Source: Nitzschia sp. DOCU1
Lineage: Eukaryota; Bacillariophyta; Bacillariophyceae; Bacillariales; Bacillariaceae
Reading direction: 5' to 3'
DNA length: 64,000 bases
NCBI GenBank assembly: GCA_951394045.1
Contig: OX595991.1
Location: 1,612,001 to 1,676,000 of the forward strand
Shown: positions 8,279 through 19,300 of the stretch, in pieces
Layout: each line of letters begins with the position of its first letter
Numbering within the stretch: the first letter of the stretch is position 1
Notes under the pieces: model-generated
Database searches by the model: none
What the model saw: the letters and a program-made list of their open reading frames with translations, nothing else
Told to the model about the DNA's origin: nothing
Position numbers and translations under genes: made by a program

Positions 8279-10657
8279 CTACTTCTTCTTCTCCATGGTA
8301 ATGGCGTCTTGCACGAAATCAAACTTCTTGTCTTCTGTTCTTACTGGCTTGTTCATAAAGGCGAATGAAGTTTTCGCCGCTGCATTGTTTTGCATAACTG
8401 GGTGCATTTGCGGCATGTACATACCGCCGGTTCCACGACGCGCCTGCTGCTGTTGAATGGCCAACATTTGGGCCATTTGCATCTGTTGCTGCATCATCAT
8501 TTGTTGATACATCATAGCCTGCATTTGTTCGGGGGAGACCTGCATCATTTTCTGCGCAGTGGTGGGCGTCATGTTTTTGAGGGGGTCAAATGTATCCCTC
8601 GATTGGGAATTGGGAATCGTATCTATTTTCTTCTCCGTGTGGCTATCCATGGAAGCGGTCTGGTTGATAAAGCCAAAAGCAGATCCACTTGCCGCGGCCG
8701 ATTGAGGGGTTGAAGCGTCCTCGGCTTTGAGAGACATGTTGTCAAACATGGATGAAACATCCGGCGCTGGCGCTGGTGCGGCAGGCGCCGCGGGGTCCTT
8801 GACCATCATGTCGCCAAACAACGAACCATTCGTAGGCGCACTTGTAGGTGCTGGGGTTGAAGCCTCTGCTCCGTCGGTACCAGATGCGGGTTCGGACAGC
8901 CAGTCGCCTAACAAGTTTCCACTGGTTGGTGGCGGTGGGGGCGCAGGCGGCGTAGCCGCAGGTGGTGCAGCAGGAGCAGGCCCAGCAACGTTGAGACCAC
9001 CAAAAAGAGACGCACCGCCCGGTGGTGGTGGAGCCTGAGCTGGACCAGGGGCCGGACCATCGTCAAAGTCCAAAAGATTCTGAACAGGTGCAGGTGGGGC
9101 CGCTGCTGGCGGAGCAACAGGAGCATTGAGCGGCGGTGCCACGGCACCTGAAGTCGGAACGGCCAAGCCCATCAAATTCAAAACGCGCTTTGCAGGGTCC
9201 CGGATCTGTACTCGACTATGGTTGGCCAATGGGGCGATCTCGCCACTGCAGGCATGGAAAAAATCGGTGTAAGCATTTGAGCCTGAGCCAGGGTGCTGGC
9301 CATGTTTGATGCACGCTTCGATGACACATAGAGCCTTGGCTCTGATAATCCAAGGTTGACCCTCCTCCAAACAATCCAACAAAACCGGACAAACAAGATC
9401 TGCGTTGAGATTCGCGACGGAACGTGAAAACTGGTTGAGTTTGTCCGGAGGAGGTTCTGCTTTCATTCCACCAGGCGGGCAAAGCTCCATAATGAGTTGC
9501 TTCTCGTAGGATCCATCAGAAACCGCTGTACCACCCCCGCTAGGAATAGAAGATGTCACTCCACCGGTTACCGTGATCGAAGGAGTTGCCTGGTGTTGAT
9601 ATGGCGCTCCGGCCTGTGGGGCGACGGAAGGAGCAGCGGATGCCCAGCTTCCTCCAACTCCTCCTGCAGCTCCAGGTACCTTTTGCGCCCAGGCATACGC
9701 GTTTCCAGTGTCACGCGACTTGTAGTATGCAGAGTCGTTGCTGTAATTCGGAGGGGGCGCAACGGCAGCCGGCCCACGGTTGGAAGCCATCGTCCATTGA
9801 CCACCGGTTTGATGCATCAGTTCACTCCGTCCTGGTGGAGGTCCCGCGTACTGTGGTCGCAAAGAGTAGTGCATCATGGTGAGATCTCGTCCCATGATGG
9901 GAAGAGCACTAAAACAAGCGTAGGTTATACTTACAGCTCCTGGTCCGCCATAGGAGCCTCCAGGTCGTGCCATATTGCCGCCGTTGACACCGCCAACTTG
10001 AACGGTAACATTTCTCGCCAAAGGATCTTTGATCATGCCAATGACAGTCTCCTTAGCTTCACTAACTACCTCTTGGACCGTCATCCCGGCTATCCCCCGA
10101 GTCTGTGGTTCCAAGCGTGGATCCGAGAACATTGGGTTTCCAATTCCTTCCATTCGACGAGGACCACCGCCTCCGCCGCCGGGAGCCCCGCCACCTCCAT
10201 AGGGCTGCTGGTGAGGCGATGCACCGTAAGACGCCGAGACAGAGGTAGCAAACGGGGCCCCGGTATTTTCTTGGGGGGTATCACTGTAGACAGCATCCAA
10301 GGCTTCCTTCGCCGCCGTTCGAACGCGTTCATACGGCTCATCACCACGGACTGGGTCGGGGGGTCCTCTGAATTGCAGGGCGTCCTTGATCGCCGCCATG
10401 GCATTCGGGTCCTGCGCGAGGCACCGCTTAAACTGCCCACGCAGATAAGGAGACGTACATGTTTTGCTTATAACCTTCAAACATTTGTACTTGATGTTGT
10501 GGTTGTTTTTCGAAGCCAAGCGGCTCGTCAGGTACCTCGCAATTTCGGCACAAGTCGCTGGGTTTGAGGCGGCATTTTTTGCGATGTCCAGGTACATGTA
10601 GCCCGGTGTCGGGGCATCCGAGTTTTCGGTGGCCCGAGCGAGGAGTTGTCGATCCAT
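8279..10657 (-). CDS. Tepsin-like ENTH/VHS adaptor protein (AP-4 accessory)
   Basis: Residues 1-130 form an ENTH domain of the tepsin/MTV1 type, with PTPGYMYLDIAKNA, KYKCLKVISKTC and FRGPPDPVRGDEPYERVR as landmarks. A second helical, VHS-like domain spans about 355-475. The tail is Pro/Ala-rich with adaptor-type short motifs: NLLDFDDG, SLFGGL, NLLGDWL, SLFGDM, SMFDNM, DTFDPL. Tepsins ride on AP-4 vesicles leaving the trans-Golgi; plant MTV1 also binds clathrin. An 84-nt in-frame segment (9851-9934) has GTAAGT and CACAG ends and is probably an intron; without it the protein has 764 residues. I start at ATG 10657, just before the ENTH domain. An upstream in-frame ATG at 10846 would add 63 unconserved residues. 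The stop is at 8279-8281, and the 3' end faces SMC6. Confidence 0.82.
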   Translation of the reverse strand: MDRQLLARATENSDAPTPGYMYLDIAKNAASNPATCAEIARYLTSRLASKNNHNIKYKCLKVISKTCTSPYLRGQFKRCLAQDPNAMAAIKDALQFRGPPDPVRGDEPYERVRTAAKEALDAVYSDTPQENTGAPFATSVSASYGASPHQQPYGGGGAPGGGGGGPRRMEGIGNPMFSDPRLEPQTRGIAGMTVQEVVSEAKETVIGMIKDPLARNVTVQVGGVNGGNMARPGGSYGGPGAVSITYACFSALPIMGRDLTMMHYSLRPQYAGPPPGRSELMHQTGGQWTMASNRGPAAVAPPPNYSNDSAYYKSRDTGNAYAWAQKVPGAAGGVGGSWASAAPSVAPQAGAPYQHQATPSITVTGGVTSSIPSGGGTAVSDGSYEKQLIMELCPPGGMKAEPPPDKLNQFSRSVANLNADLVCPVLLDCLEEGQPWIIRAKALCVIEACIKHGQHPGSGSNAYTDFFHACSGEIAPLANHSRVQIRDPAKRVLNLMGLAVPTSGAVAPPLNAPVAPPAAAPPAPVQNLLDFDDGPAPGPAQAPPPPGGASLFGGLNVAGPAPAAPPAATPPAPPPPPTSGNLLGDWLSEPASGTDGAEASTPAPTSAPTNGSLFGDMMVKDPAAPAAPAPAPDVSSMFDNMSLKAEDASTPQSAAASGSAFGFINQTASMDSHTEKKIDTIPNSQSRDTFDPLKNMTPTTAQKMMQVSPEQMQAMMYQQMMMQQQMQMAQMLAIQQQQARRGTGGMYMPQMHPVMQNNAAAKTSFAFMNKPVRTEDKKFDFVQDAITMEKKK
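9851..9934 (-). other. Probable in-frame (3n) intron in the tepsin-like gene
   Basis: The minus strand reads GCT|GTAAGTATAACC at 9934 and CGACCACAG|TACGCG at 9851. The segment is 84 nt with no stop, so both spliced and retained forms keep frame. Splicing joins two Gly/Pro-rich stretches (GGPGA to YAGPPPG) and removes 28 residues of different composition. Confidence 0.65.
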
Positions 10658-11243
10658 CGTCTCTGGGGAACTCCAATGAAACAGCAACTTTTTACAACAT
10701 GGACAGAAGCAACCAAAGTCACACGCAACGTGAAAATCGCCATGGTGGTGTCCCGACACATGCCGAGATAGAGCCGTTAGGCCAACGCTGGGCATGACAG
10801 TCGTCCGCCGATCACCGAAGAAGGCCGGGACAAGTACAGAATCCATACGTACCTGGTACAAAGTCTACGCGTACCTACGTAGCTGAATCGCGGAAAGCAT
10901 TGCTGGAAAAGCGGTTAAAAATTCGAAATAAGATGACTACTTTGACCCACCGACAATAAAGTTTCCCTACGCCGCCCGTCAATCGGGACTCGAAACTACC
11001 GTGACTCGGAATGATTACAGTGTACAGATGGCGCGCCGCGGGCTCTTGCAGACCTTTGTCCGATGTATGATCCTGCAAGTTTCGCAGCGTCGCATAATAT
11101 TCATAGTACCTATCCTAATATTTGCCTTGTAGTTTCCTCTACAACCTGCGAGATAGTGCCAGTATCGTCGTCAATCGACAACGTTGTACAAATCAAAATA
11201 AAAAATGAATATGAATCAAAAAATTTCCTTTTGTCGTCTGAAT
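10658..11243. promoter_or_regulatory. Spacer between the tepsin-like gene and the tRNA
   Basis: This should hold the tepsin-like promoter and leader. It contains one copy of the near-palindrome GTACCTGGTAC (10849-10859). No TATA box or other element stands out. Confidence 0.35.
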
Positions 11244-11332
11244 GCCCTTGTAGCTCAGTAGGCAGAGCGTCAGTCTCATAATCCAAATCATTAGTTAGCT
11301 GAAGGTCCTGGGTTCGATCCCCATCGAGGGCA
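11244..11332 (+). tRNA. tRNA-Met(CAT), elongator type, with a 16-nt intron
   Basis: The acceptor arms GCCCTTG and CGAGGGC pair over seven bases (one G-T). The D arm is GCTC/GAGC, the T arm CTGGG/CCCAT with loop TTCGATC, and the discriminator is A. The anticodon loop is CTCATAA. A 16-nt insert (11281-11296) sits at the usual position between nucleotides 37 and 38; removing it restores a five-pair anticodon stem (TCAGT with GCTGA). The mature length is 73. A G1-C72 pair and a TTC T loop argue for the elongator, not the initiator. Runs of T follow at 11333-11340, fitting RNA polymerase III termination. Confidence 0.93.
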
Positions 11333-11873
11333 TTTCTTTTGCCACACTCCACCAGTAGTTCTATTGGCAGGAATGATATAAGCTGCGGCCGTACCTGGTA
11401 CGGTCTCATAGCCCTTCCTAATAGTATTATGCAAAGGATCCTGACTTTGCCTACCACTGGCTAGATTAACATAGGCCGCAAACTGGCGTGAGAGCTCCAA
11501 CGATGCTCTATCTACCGGAAAGATTTTCAACTCGTACCAGGTACCATGTACAGACCAAAAGATGTGTTCAAATAATTTACAGGACATTTTAGATGGAGGA
11601 TGTACCAGGGATGAGAATCTGCAGGGTTGATACCACCGCAAATGTCCATGCTGCAGTTCCATATCGGTAGCCCATGTTACCATGTATTGACCACAGACAA
11701 TACTTCAAGAAGTACAACGTGGTTCAAGCGCTACCAGCGCTTCGAATGAATCAAAGAAAGGCAATCTCCGGGTCGGGATGTCGTCCTATTTCATTCAAGC
11801 TTACCCCATAGTTGCTGTTGGCGTCTTTTCTAGCACACTGCATGTAAATTCGACCATGTCCACGTCAACTTCC
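11333..11873. other. Spacer after the tRNA
   Basis: No gene is supported. It holds two copies of the near-palindrome, GTACCTGGTAC at 11391-11401 and its complement GTACCAGGTAC at 11534-11544. Confidence 0.4.
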
Positions 11874-12653
11874 TTAAACCAATGTGCCCCCACCTTCAAT
11901 CAATTCAACGTGTCGATCGTCTTCTTCTTTCGCGGTCTTTGATTTCTGGACTAACCAGAAGAAGAAGACTATAGATTTGATCATTCCGAAAAGGCAGGTC
12001 AAGAAAAGGAGGACAGACGTTTGGCCGTACCAACCCGTTTCTTCGATTTCACGGCCTTCAGTCTTGACGGCATCCAATCCGCCGATGAGAACCATGACAA
12101 TGAATGCATAGTTGACGAAGGAAATGAACATCCACCGAAGGCCTTCAAAAGTTCCTCGAAAAACTAAACGATTGCCGAACACGCCGAGCAACATGAGAGA
12201 AATCACAGTCCAGAGGTAAACAAATACAAGGACTCCTTGACCTTCCTCTTCGACCCCGCGATCGTCCGTCCAAAAGTCTTGCAGTCGTTCATGCATTTAC
12301 GTACAGTGAGAAGGCGTGCACAAGGCGAATAAAACGCTCGAAAAATATCACTTACACCACCATGGTGCTCCCTGCTCCCGCTGCTCTTCATTTTTCTGGT
12401 TGTAGTTATTGTTGTAGGCGTTGCGTTTCCAGAACTGCCACCAATGCACCTGGCCAACATAGTTTCCGTATTGGTCGTACTGTCCTTGCTGCTGTCCGTC
12501 TTGATTTCGATTTCCTTCATTGTCGTTTGAATTGCTAGCCCGAGCTACAGCGAAGAAAACCAAAGGAAGAAGCAGAGTAGCAATCAGAGAGAGGTTCCAA
12601 AACACCAGAAAGCGGTCGGCACGAATACGGTTGAAATTGTCTCGAATGTTCAT
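11874..12653 (-). CDS. Four-pass membrane protein of unknown function
   Basis: Exons 12356-12653 and 11874-12277 are joined by a 78-nt intron (GTAAGT to CAAG) that rejoins the frame in phase 1 as PWW-YFWTDD and gives 233 residues. Hydrophobic segments lie at about 15-37, 113-135, 146-168 and 190-212. Between the first two is a Gln/Asn/Tyr-rich loop (about 40-95) with a WWQFWKRN patch. The tail is acidic. I recognise no family; the loop composition suggests a lumenal or extracellular disordered segment. The start is the first in-frame ATG; upstream in-frame sequence has no further ATG. It could be lineage-specific. Confidence 0.7.
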
Positions 12654-13303
12654 TTGGTCCAATTTTAAAGAGACGACAAAGTCGTGGACGACAAACAGCT
12701 ATGGAGATAGAAGTGCCACGAGCTGACAGGATAGGAGGTCTTGATTACAATGTGATCAATTGAGAACTGCAATATTCATTCCTACTCCTTAGCATCATAT
12801 CATGAATTCGCTTGTGGGGGCCCAGCGCGTGTCCCATGGACGGAGTGCCAATGATGGCAATGCTCCGACATGAAATATTTTGAACGAAAGCAAACTCTTG
12901 CCGAGGTCGCGCGCGCGGTTCATGGGAGGGAAGGGTTGTCTTTCGGACGCCGGACGGACACAAGGCCGTTTATTCCTGGCTGGCGCGCACTACCTGGTAC
13001 GTTCGTCAACAGAACTCGTTTTTGTCGGACGACATCGACCACCAACTCGTCCCTCGCGTTGGAGCCCGGGAGAAGGCTACAGTATCGTAGCCTACCGGGA
13101 TAGAACTATTCTTATCATACTACTCTAGATCGTACGATATAGAATTACTATCATGGTATGTATCGTATGATATGCAGGACCTGTTATTGTGGAGGCGCAT
13201 AGCCCCCGGTGCTCGACCGGATGTAGGTGCACGGCTTGACTACCGTATCGTACTCTAGTTGTCCCGTCCTCGTAGAGTGCCCGAGTAGCAGCTCTTGTCA
13301 GAT
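12654..13303. other. Intergenic region between the membrane protein and the VPS13 3' end
   Basis: Short open frames have no recognisable motif. It includes TACCTGGTAC at 12991-13000 and a stretch around 13120-13180 rich in ATCGTA/TACGAT imperfect palindromes. No gene is supported. Confidence 0.4.
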
Positions 13304-16300
13304 TTACCTGTCACTTTCCCATCGGACTGTGTGTTCTCCAGAAGCACGACGACCGGAGCGACGCACATCGGACCCTAATGAACTCCGACGTACCGGAATA
13401 CCTGCATCGGTGCCATCGGCAGAAGGCCGCCGTGCAATTCTACCTGCGCCAGGAGTTCTGTGGTCCCCAGACGGGGTGCGTCGAAGGCCTCTTTGTTCAT
13501 CCATCGGAAAGAGCCCAGATTCTCCTGACATCCGCCTCGGGGCCTTCGAACCAGCCTGCTTGCTGATATCATGATGGTGCTGGGAGTCGTCTTTCAGTGG
13601 AGTTTCGAATACAGAGGAAGACATCTCAAAGTTCTCATCGTGCCTTGCATGTGCGACTTCTTCCAAACCACTAGGTCTCAAGTTAGGGATCTCTTCTTTC
13701 TTTCCGGCGGCTCCGAAACGTAGAATGTCGGGAATTTTCAACCGTGGCTTTTCCTGACTCTTTGATTGCCTTTGTTCTCTTCGCTCCGCGAGCTGCTGTC
13801 GAAGCAAGGTGATTTCATTTCGCAATGCGTCGTCTTCGGCAGCTCTGGCTTGAACTTGTGATCGTAATTCTGCAACTTCTTGCTTGAGAATCTCTGCAAC
13901 CTTTGAATCGCCCTCGCCTCCGACTTCCAGCGGCATCATCTGCTTCTGCACCTGCTGCGCATTGATGATGACTAGTTGCTCCATGAGTGATTCCATTCGC
14001 TCAATTCTTGACGCCTGTTTTGAATCGTCACTCGGCGTTTTCGTTCTTGGCCCAGGGCGGGTGACCGAAGCAAAAGACGCATCAGAATCTTGCCCTATCG
14101 TTGTTTGCTGGCGGTTTGGGTATGGCTTCCCAGCGCTCGAGACGCTATGCAATTCAAGCCCCTCCTCGGAATATTCGATAGGTACGGCTTCTGAGGCGGC
14201 CAGCTCGTACTCCTTCTTCGTCGACCCGTGAAATTCCATCGAATGGAAGAGCTCATCGTCGCTTTCAAGTCGGGCCCGCAGTCTCTCCTTCTGAACGGCA
14301 GATACATCAACCCCGTCAACAGTCACAGTTTGTGGCCGGGGTGCATTATTCTCGTCGTCACTTTCAATCGTGTTCAGAGCTTTAATCGAAATTGATCCAT
14401 CAGTATCTGACGACATCCCTGTGTCAAAGTAGTCACTTCTGCCTCGTTCAAACGATTCGATCTCCTCAACACCGTGGAACACCTGGAACCCTTGGCTACT
14501 CCTTGGCGTTTCGCCGTCGTCGTGCTCAACGGTCACTTCTCGAACGACGGGGTCGTCGGGATCCAAAAAGTCCGGGAAAGGGGTGCTTTGCGATGAAGCA
14601 AAGGTTGCACGGGCTCTGGCTTCGATGAGCCACGCGGGTCCACCTTCTCTCTTTGAACCTTCCAGATCAGTTGAAAAACTCCATTTCTGGCGGATAAGAG
14701 AAACATATTCTTTTTGCTTCCTGGTGGCGAGTTTGTCGACTCTTGCGAAAACCTCTTCGTGCATCCATGGCAGGCCTTCAAGGGACGCCACAAGTTCGGC
14801 GTTGTACGCATAGGCAGACCTAGAATCCTGTGACGGCTTTTCGAAAGAAAAAATTCCAAAAGTACCTACCCCTTCCTTGCCAACCCTGAGATCGGCGGCC
14901 CGGTCGCTTATGACGGAATCGAAATCCCCGACCAATGAAGCAACGGCGTTGTGGAGCGCAGTGAGCTGCCGCCGGTGCTGGTATTCTGCTAAGACGGTGA
15001 ACCACTTCACAACCTCGCCTCCTTTCTTAGTGGCGCCGTGGTCAAAAGTTGGATCATCTTCGTTACTTGCGTCGGGGTCCTCCCCTTGCATGTGCTCCTG
15101 CTCTTGTTCTTGTGGGACGATTTCACCCACGCTTGCCGTGTTGCCATCGATCTCTTCTTCGTCCTCTAAATCACTAAACCCCGAATCCACGGAGAGTGCC
15201 GAGGAGAAAGTTGGACTCTTGATTGCCTCCTGGGCTCGCTTTGATTTTCTCAGTTTCGAATCCTTGATTTCGTCGGTGGCTTTGTCGTCTGGGACTCGTC
15301 TTGTGATTGTAAGAGCGACACCATTGTGCCCATGATCAGATACTCGTGAAGCCACCGTTCCTGGCTCTCCCAGTTCAACCTCCCAGCCAAGGGCGGGCAG
15401 CAAACTGCCAGTCGCGTCTTTCTTTAGGCGGATCAGAACAACGCGAATTGTCGTAGCAATCGCGAAGGTGTCAACGCCAGGTTCCATATGAAGCACCTCA
15501 GAATGCACATAAATTTCCTTTGTTCCCTTTTTTGCCCGATACCGCTTGTTCTTTGGTGGGAAAATGCGCAACAAATAAACACTTCGAGCTGCAACGGGGT
15601 CGAATGGAGAAAGGATATTCATGGGACCGAATGTGTATGGTAGTCGGATCTTTACAGCCGGTTGATAACGTCTTTCAAGAACATTCACGCTCTTCGCCAC
15701 ATCGTGGATAGTGGCAGAGAAATGGGTGAAGGCGTCCAAGACGCCGACCAACGGCTTCGCGACAACACCAGCAGTTCCCACAGCAATACCTCGGGCGAAT
15801 CCCAGGCCACCTCCCTTCTTGAAACCCTTGTAAGGTGAAATGATCAATCCCGATGCTCCCATCGCCACACCGAGAAGAATGTCCCCGACCGGCCTTGTGA
15901 GCATCTCAGGAACGCTCTGGATTCCTCGGCGCTTCCAGACGCGGTTTAGATTTGTCGCCTCAGTTACGATTCTATCTCGGTGCCACTGGCGATATTCTGA
16001 GTCAAGTGACAAGATGGCTGCAGCTTGACCTGCGGTTGCTGACATTTTGGCAGCGAAGCCAAAAATCCCACTTGCGCTGTGGGAGAATAAAGAAAGCATG
16101 CCTTTGCCGACGGCTATACCGACTTGGTTCACATTTGTTGGTGACTTTAGAAATGCGCTCGTGGGGGCCGCGACAAGGTCTCTGACGCCAGAAACAAAAG
16201 AACTGAACAAAATGGTAGGATTTCCCACAAAATCCAAAGAACCAATGATCTTGTAAACCTGCTTGAGCGTCTCGTTCACATAAAAGTTCTTGATACTCGA

Positions 16301-19300
16301 CACAATCTCACCGCTGCTTTCAAAGACATGGTCAATGACTTTACCTTGCAGTCTGATGGGTGCGTCTGACACTGATGGGAAGACTGCGGCAATGATTCCG
16401 GGCAAGTTGTAACCTATTCGATACAAACAGCATTAGACAATCGCAGGTCTGTGTAACGCGTTACAGCCTGAAGACTTACCGCCATTTTCCATCAAGTCTT
16501 CGTCATAGGTGTGCTGGCTCCATTTCACAAACACCTCGGACTGATCGCCGCGCTGAATGGTTTCTGTCAGGGGAATTCCGGTAGTAGCTGCCAGAGTTAG
16601 ATTAGGTAGCTCTCGTACTTCGAGATTTTTCAAAGCTTTTGCTCCTTTGTCTGTGAGCTCATAAGACTGTTTTTTTCCCTTGACATACGACAAGTTTACC
16701 TTCACCAAGCCCAAGATGAGTTGCTCTATATAGATCTTCCTCCTGCTGCCTTGTGCTGCTCCGTCGCCTTCGCCTTCTAGGATCGTTAGGAGCGATATCA
16801 CTTTTGGCTCTTCAAGGTCGTTGGCCACGAAGCAGTTCTCCGTCGTTAGAAGAAAGTCGGCTCGTCTCTGGCCTTTCATCGTGTTTTTCTTCGCCTTTCT
16901 CCGCCGCATCACCCCCATGAAAAAGTCCCAAAGCTCGAATATCCAGGACTCTTCTACGGTCAAATCCATTTCCTGCAGCGCAACACCGATGTATTCAAAG
17001 GAAACAATATTGCTTTTCGTCCGAAGGTTGTCTTTCAGGGCCAGAATCTGGAGTGTCGGTTGCATACCTTCGGTCGGGGTCGGTGCGAATACGACAGGTT
17101 CTCTAGCCCGAGCATCTTGGTGGTCCAGCTGTATCCATCCTACGACTAAACCGATCCTCGTTTTGGTCTTCGTGACGGAATACCTCACGTCGATGTCCAT
17201 AATCGTGAACGAGAGCAACTCAGTGGCACGCTGGGAATCAATGAGGGCCGCCGAGAGTCGGTTAAGATCGACATTGAAGTAACTCTGCATAGCTGGAAGA
17301 GACGAGGGTCGCACTGTAGTTTTGGGACCTCTCGTTACGAGCGCAAGCGTCGGTTTATCCTCTTCTCCATCGGTGGTTTGTTTTTCGTCTGCATCATTGC
17401 TGTCCGGCCACCAAATCAATGCAAGCCGGATACATGGTGCAAAATACTGCTGAAACATGCTATCACGAGGTTTTTCGCTTTCAACAGGCCGAGAACTGAT
17501 TCCCATGTCGCCTTCGACGGGCACGGCCAGTCTGGGACTGGTAAGCGGAAACCACCGAATGTACATTGGCGGCATTTGCCCTGTTGCGCTTGTTACACCC
17601 TCGGTCTCAAGGTCTCCTTCAGCGTCTAGACATGCTGCAATAGCAGCCCCCAATGGAATCTCCAGAACACCCAGTTCTGTCTTATTGTTCATTCGTTCGG
17701 CCACAACGGACAATTTGATCATACCACTTGTTTGTTGGGGCTCGACATGCACGTGCAAGTCATTTCCTGTGAATTTGAAACTTGACTCCACTTCTTCTCT
17801 CTTGCTGACAGAGAAGGATCTTCTGGCGCCGGAATTAGATGCGGCCACTTCAGGCATAGAAATGTCCTCTGATCCCCAGCGGGGAGTAACTTTGGCATCA
17901 ACAGTTTCGCTGACCAGAACATCTGATCCATACCGAAGCTTCACAAACATTCCGTGGTAACCGTCTGGAAGATTCAATGCTGTTATCGGTCGAACGGTAA
18001 GCCAGCCGCCTGGATTCAGAATCGCCCCGAGGGTCCTCTGTGCGGCACGTTCAAAACGGCTTCTGGACGAAAACAATGTTTCGACTCGAGCCAATGATCT
18101 TGATTTGGTGGAAAGAGGCGCAACGTGGGGAACCTCCAGCCGCTCCCTGATAATCTCCTTACTTTCGAGGGCATGATAGCGTTGCTTCGGGAGTTCTGGT
18201 GTCTTTTCCCTGAAGCGGACAAGGAATCCATTGTTCGTCGCGGTAACTTCGAGTTCTGGATCTAAATGGAGAGCGCCGGCAGCTTGCCAGCTCTTAAACT
18301 GTCGAAGCATATTCGGGCTCCCTAGGGCCACTTTGGGCCTGTAAAGCCTGTTGGTCCTCCTTTCTTCCATGGAGCTCGCGAACAGTGACCTCCTGAAATG
18401 GTGGGGGAGATGGTTCTCGTGGAAATACACCCCATGCTCATGGAAAATAAATCCCAGATTCATCAGCACTTTCGTGTTGCGCTTGCGCTTAGCCTCTTCG
18501 TCAACGTCGGTGCTTACGGAGATTAGATCCGAAATTCCCCATTCAGTTGACTGGCCGTAGATACCTTCAAGCATGGCCGACCGCCAGTGGTCTCCTTGGT
18601 CCCCACTATCGTCTTCCCCGAATGCATCGTCAATGTCCAAAGACAACCGCCGGTGTGATACAAGCCGTCGACCATTTTCAGGATCCACGATGCGGCGACT
18701 CGCTCGACGCGGGCTGGGCCCGATGTCCAGGCGCTGCCTGGCAGCCTGGTGAGGACTTTTTCTCGCAAAGAAGTCGTCAAGAGTTTGTTTGTGTTTTTTG
18801 AAATTGTCCCGGACCACAGGTGACTGCAACAGTGCCCGGGCACGCTGGTTCCCAAAATACTGGTCAAGATTCTTCCGTGGGTCATCTGACTGGCCGTTTG
18901 AGCCTGGCGACACTGGATCAACTGGCTCGCTCACGCTCGTGGACTCCCCCACTGACCCCTCTTGGTTCGTGGGACCTTGAAGCTGCTCATCCTCCTTCTG
19001 GCGGTTCCTCTTGCTTTCTGCAGTTTGGAAGTAAAGCGCGTATAAGTACCGGTCACGCGATGCTTTGAGAGTCCCCTTGAGCACTGTCAGGCTGGAATTC
19101 AATCCCTGATTGAGCTTTCCAACGACGTTGTCCTTTTCTTGAGCCTTCCTTCGCGTGACCTTTTGAGAACTTGGTGGGAGAGCTGCCTTCCGAGAACTCG
19201 ACGGAGTTTTCTGTGTCGATTTCTTCTGGAGTTTTGCTAGCTTCTGTATTCTGCCGGCATTGAGACTCTCCTTCGCTTCGCGCTTTCTCTCGTCCGAGTC

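Noticed and set aside
9497..10567. A 356-codon plus-strand frame opposite the tepsin-like gene
   Set aside because: It lies wholly antisense to a well-supported ENTH-domain gene, has Arg/Ser-rich translated composition and no motif.
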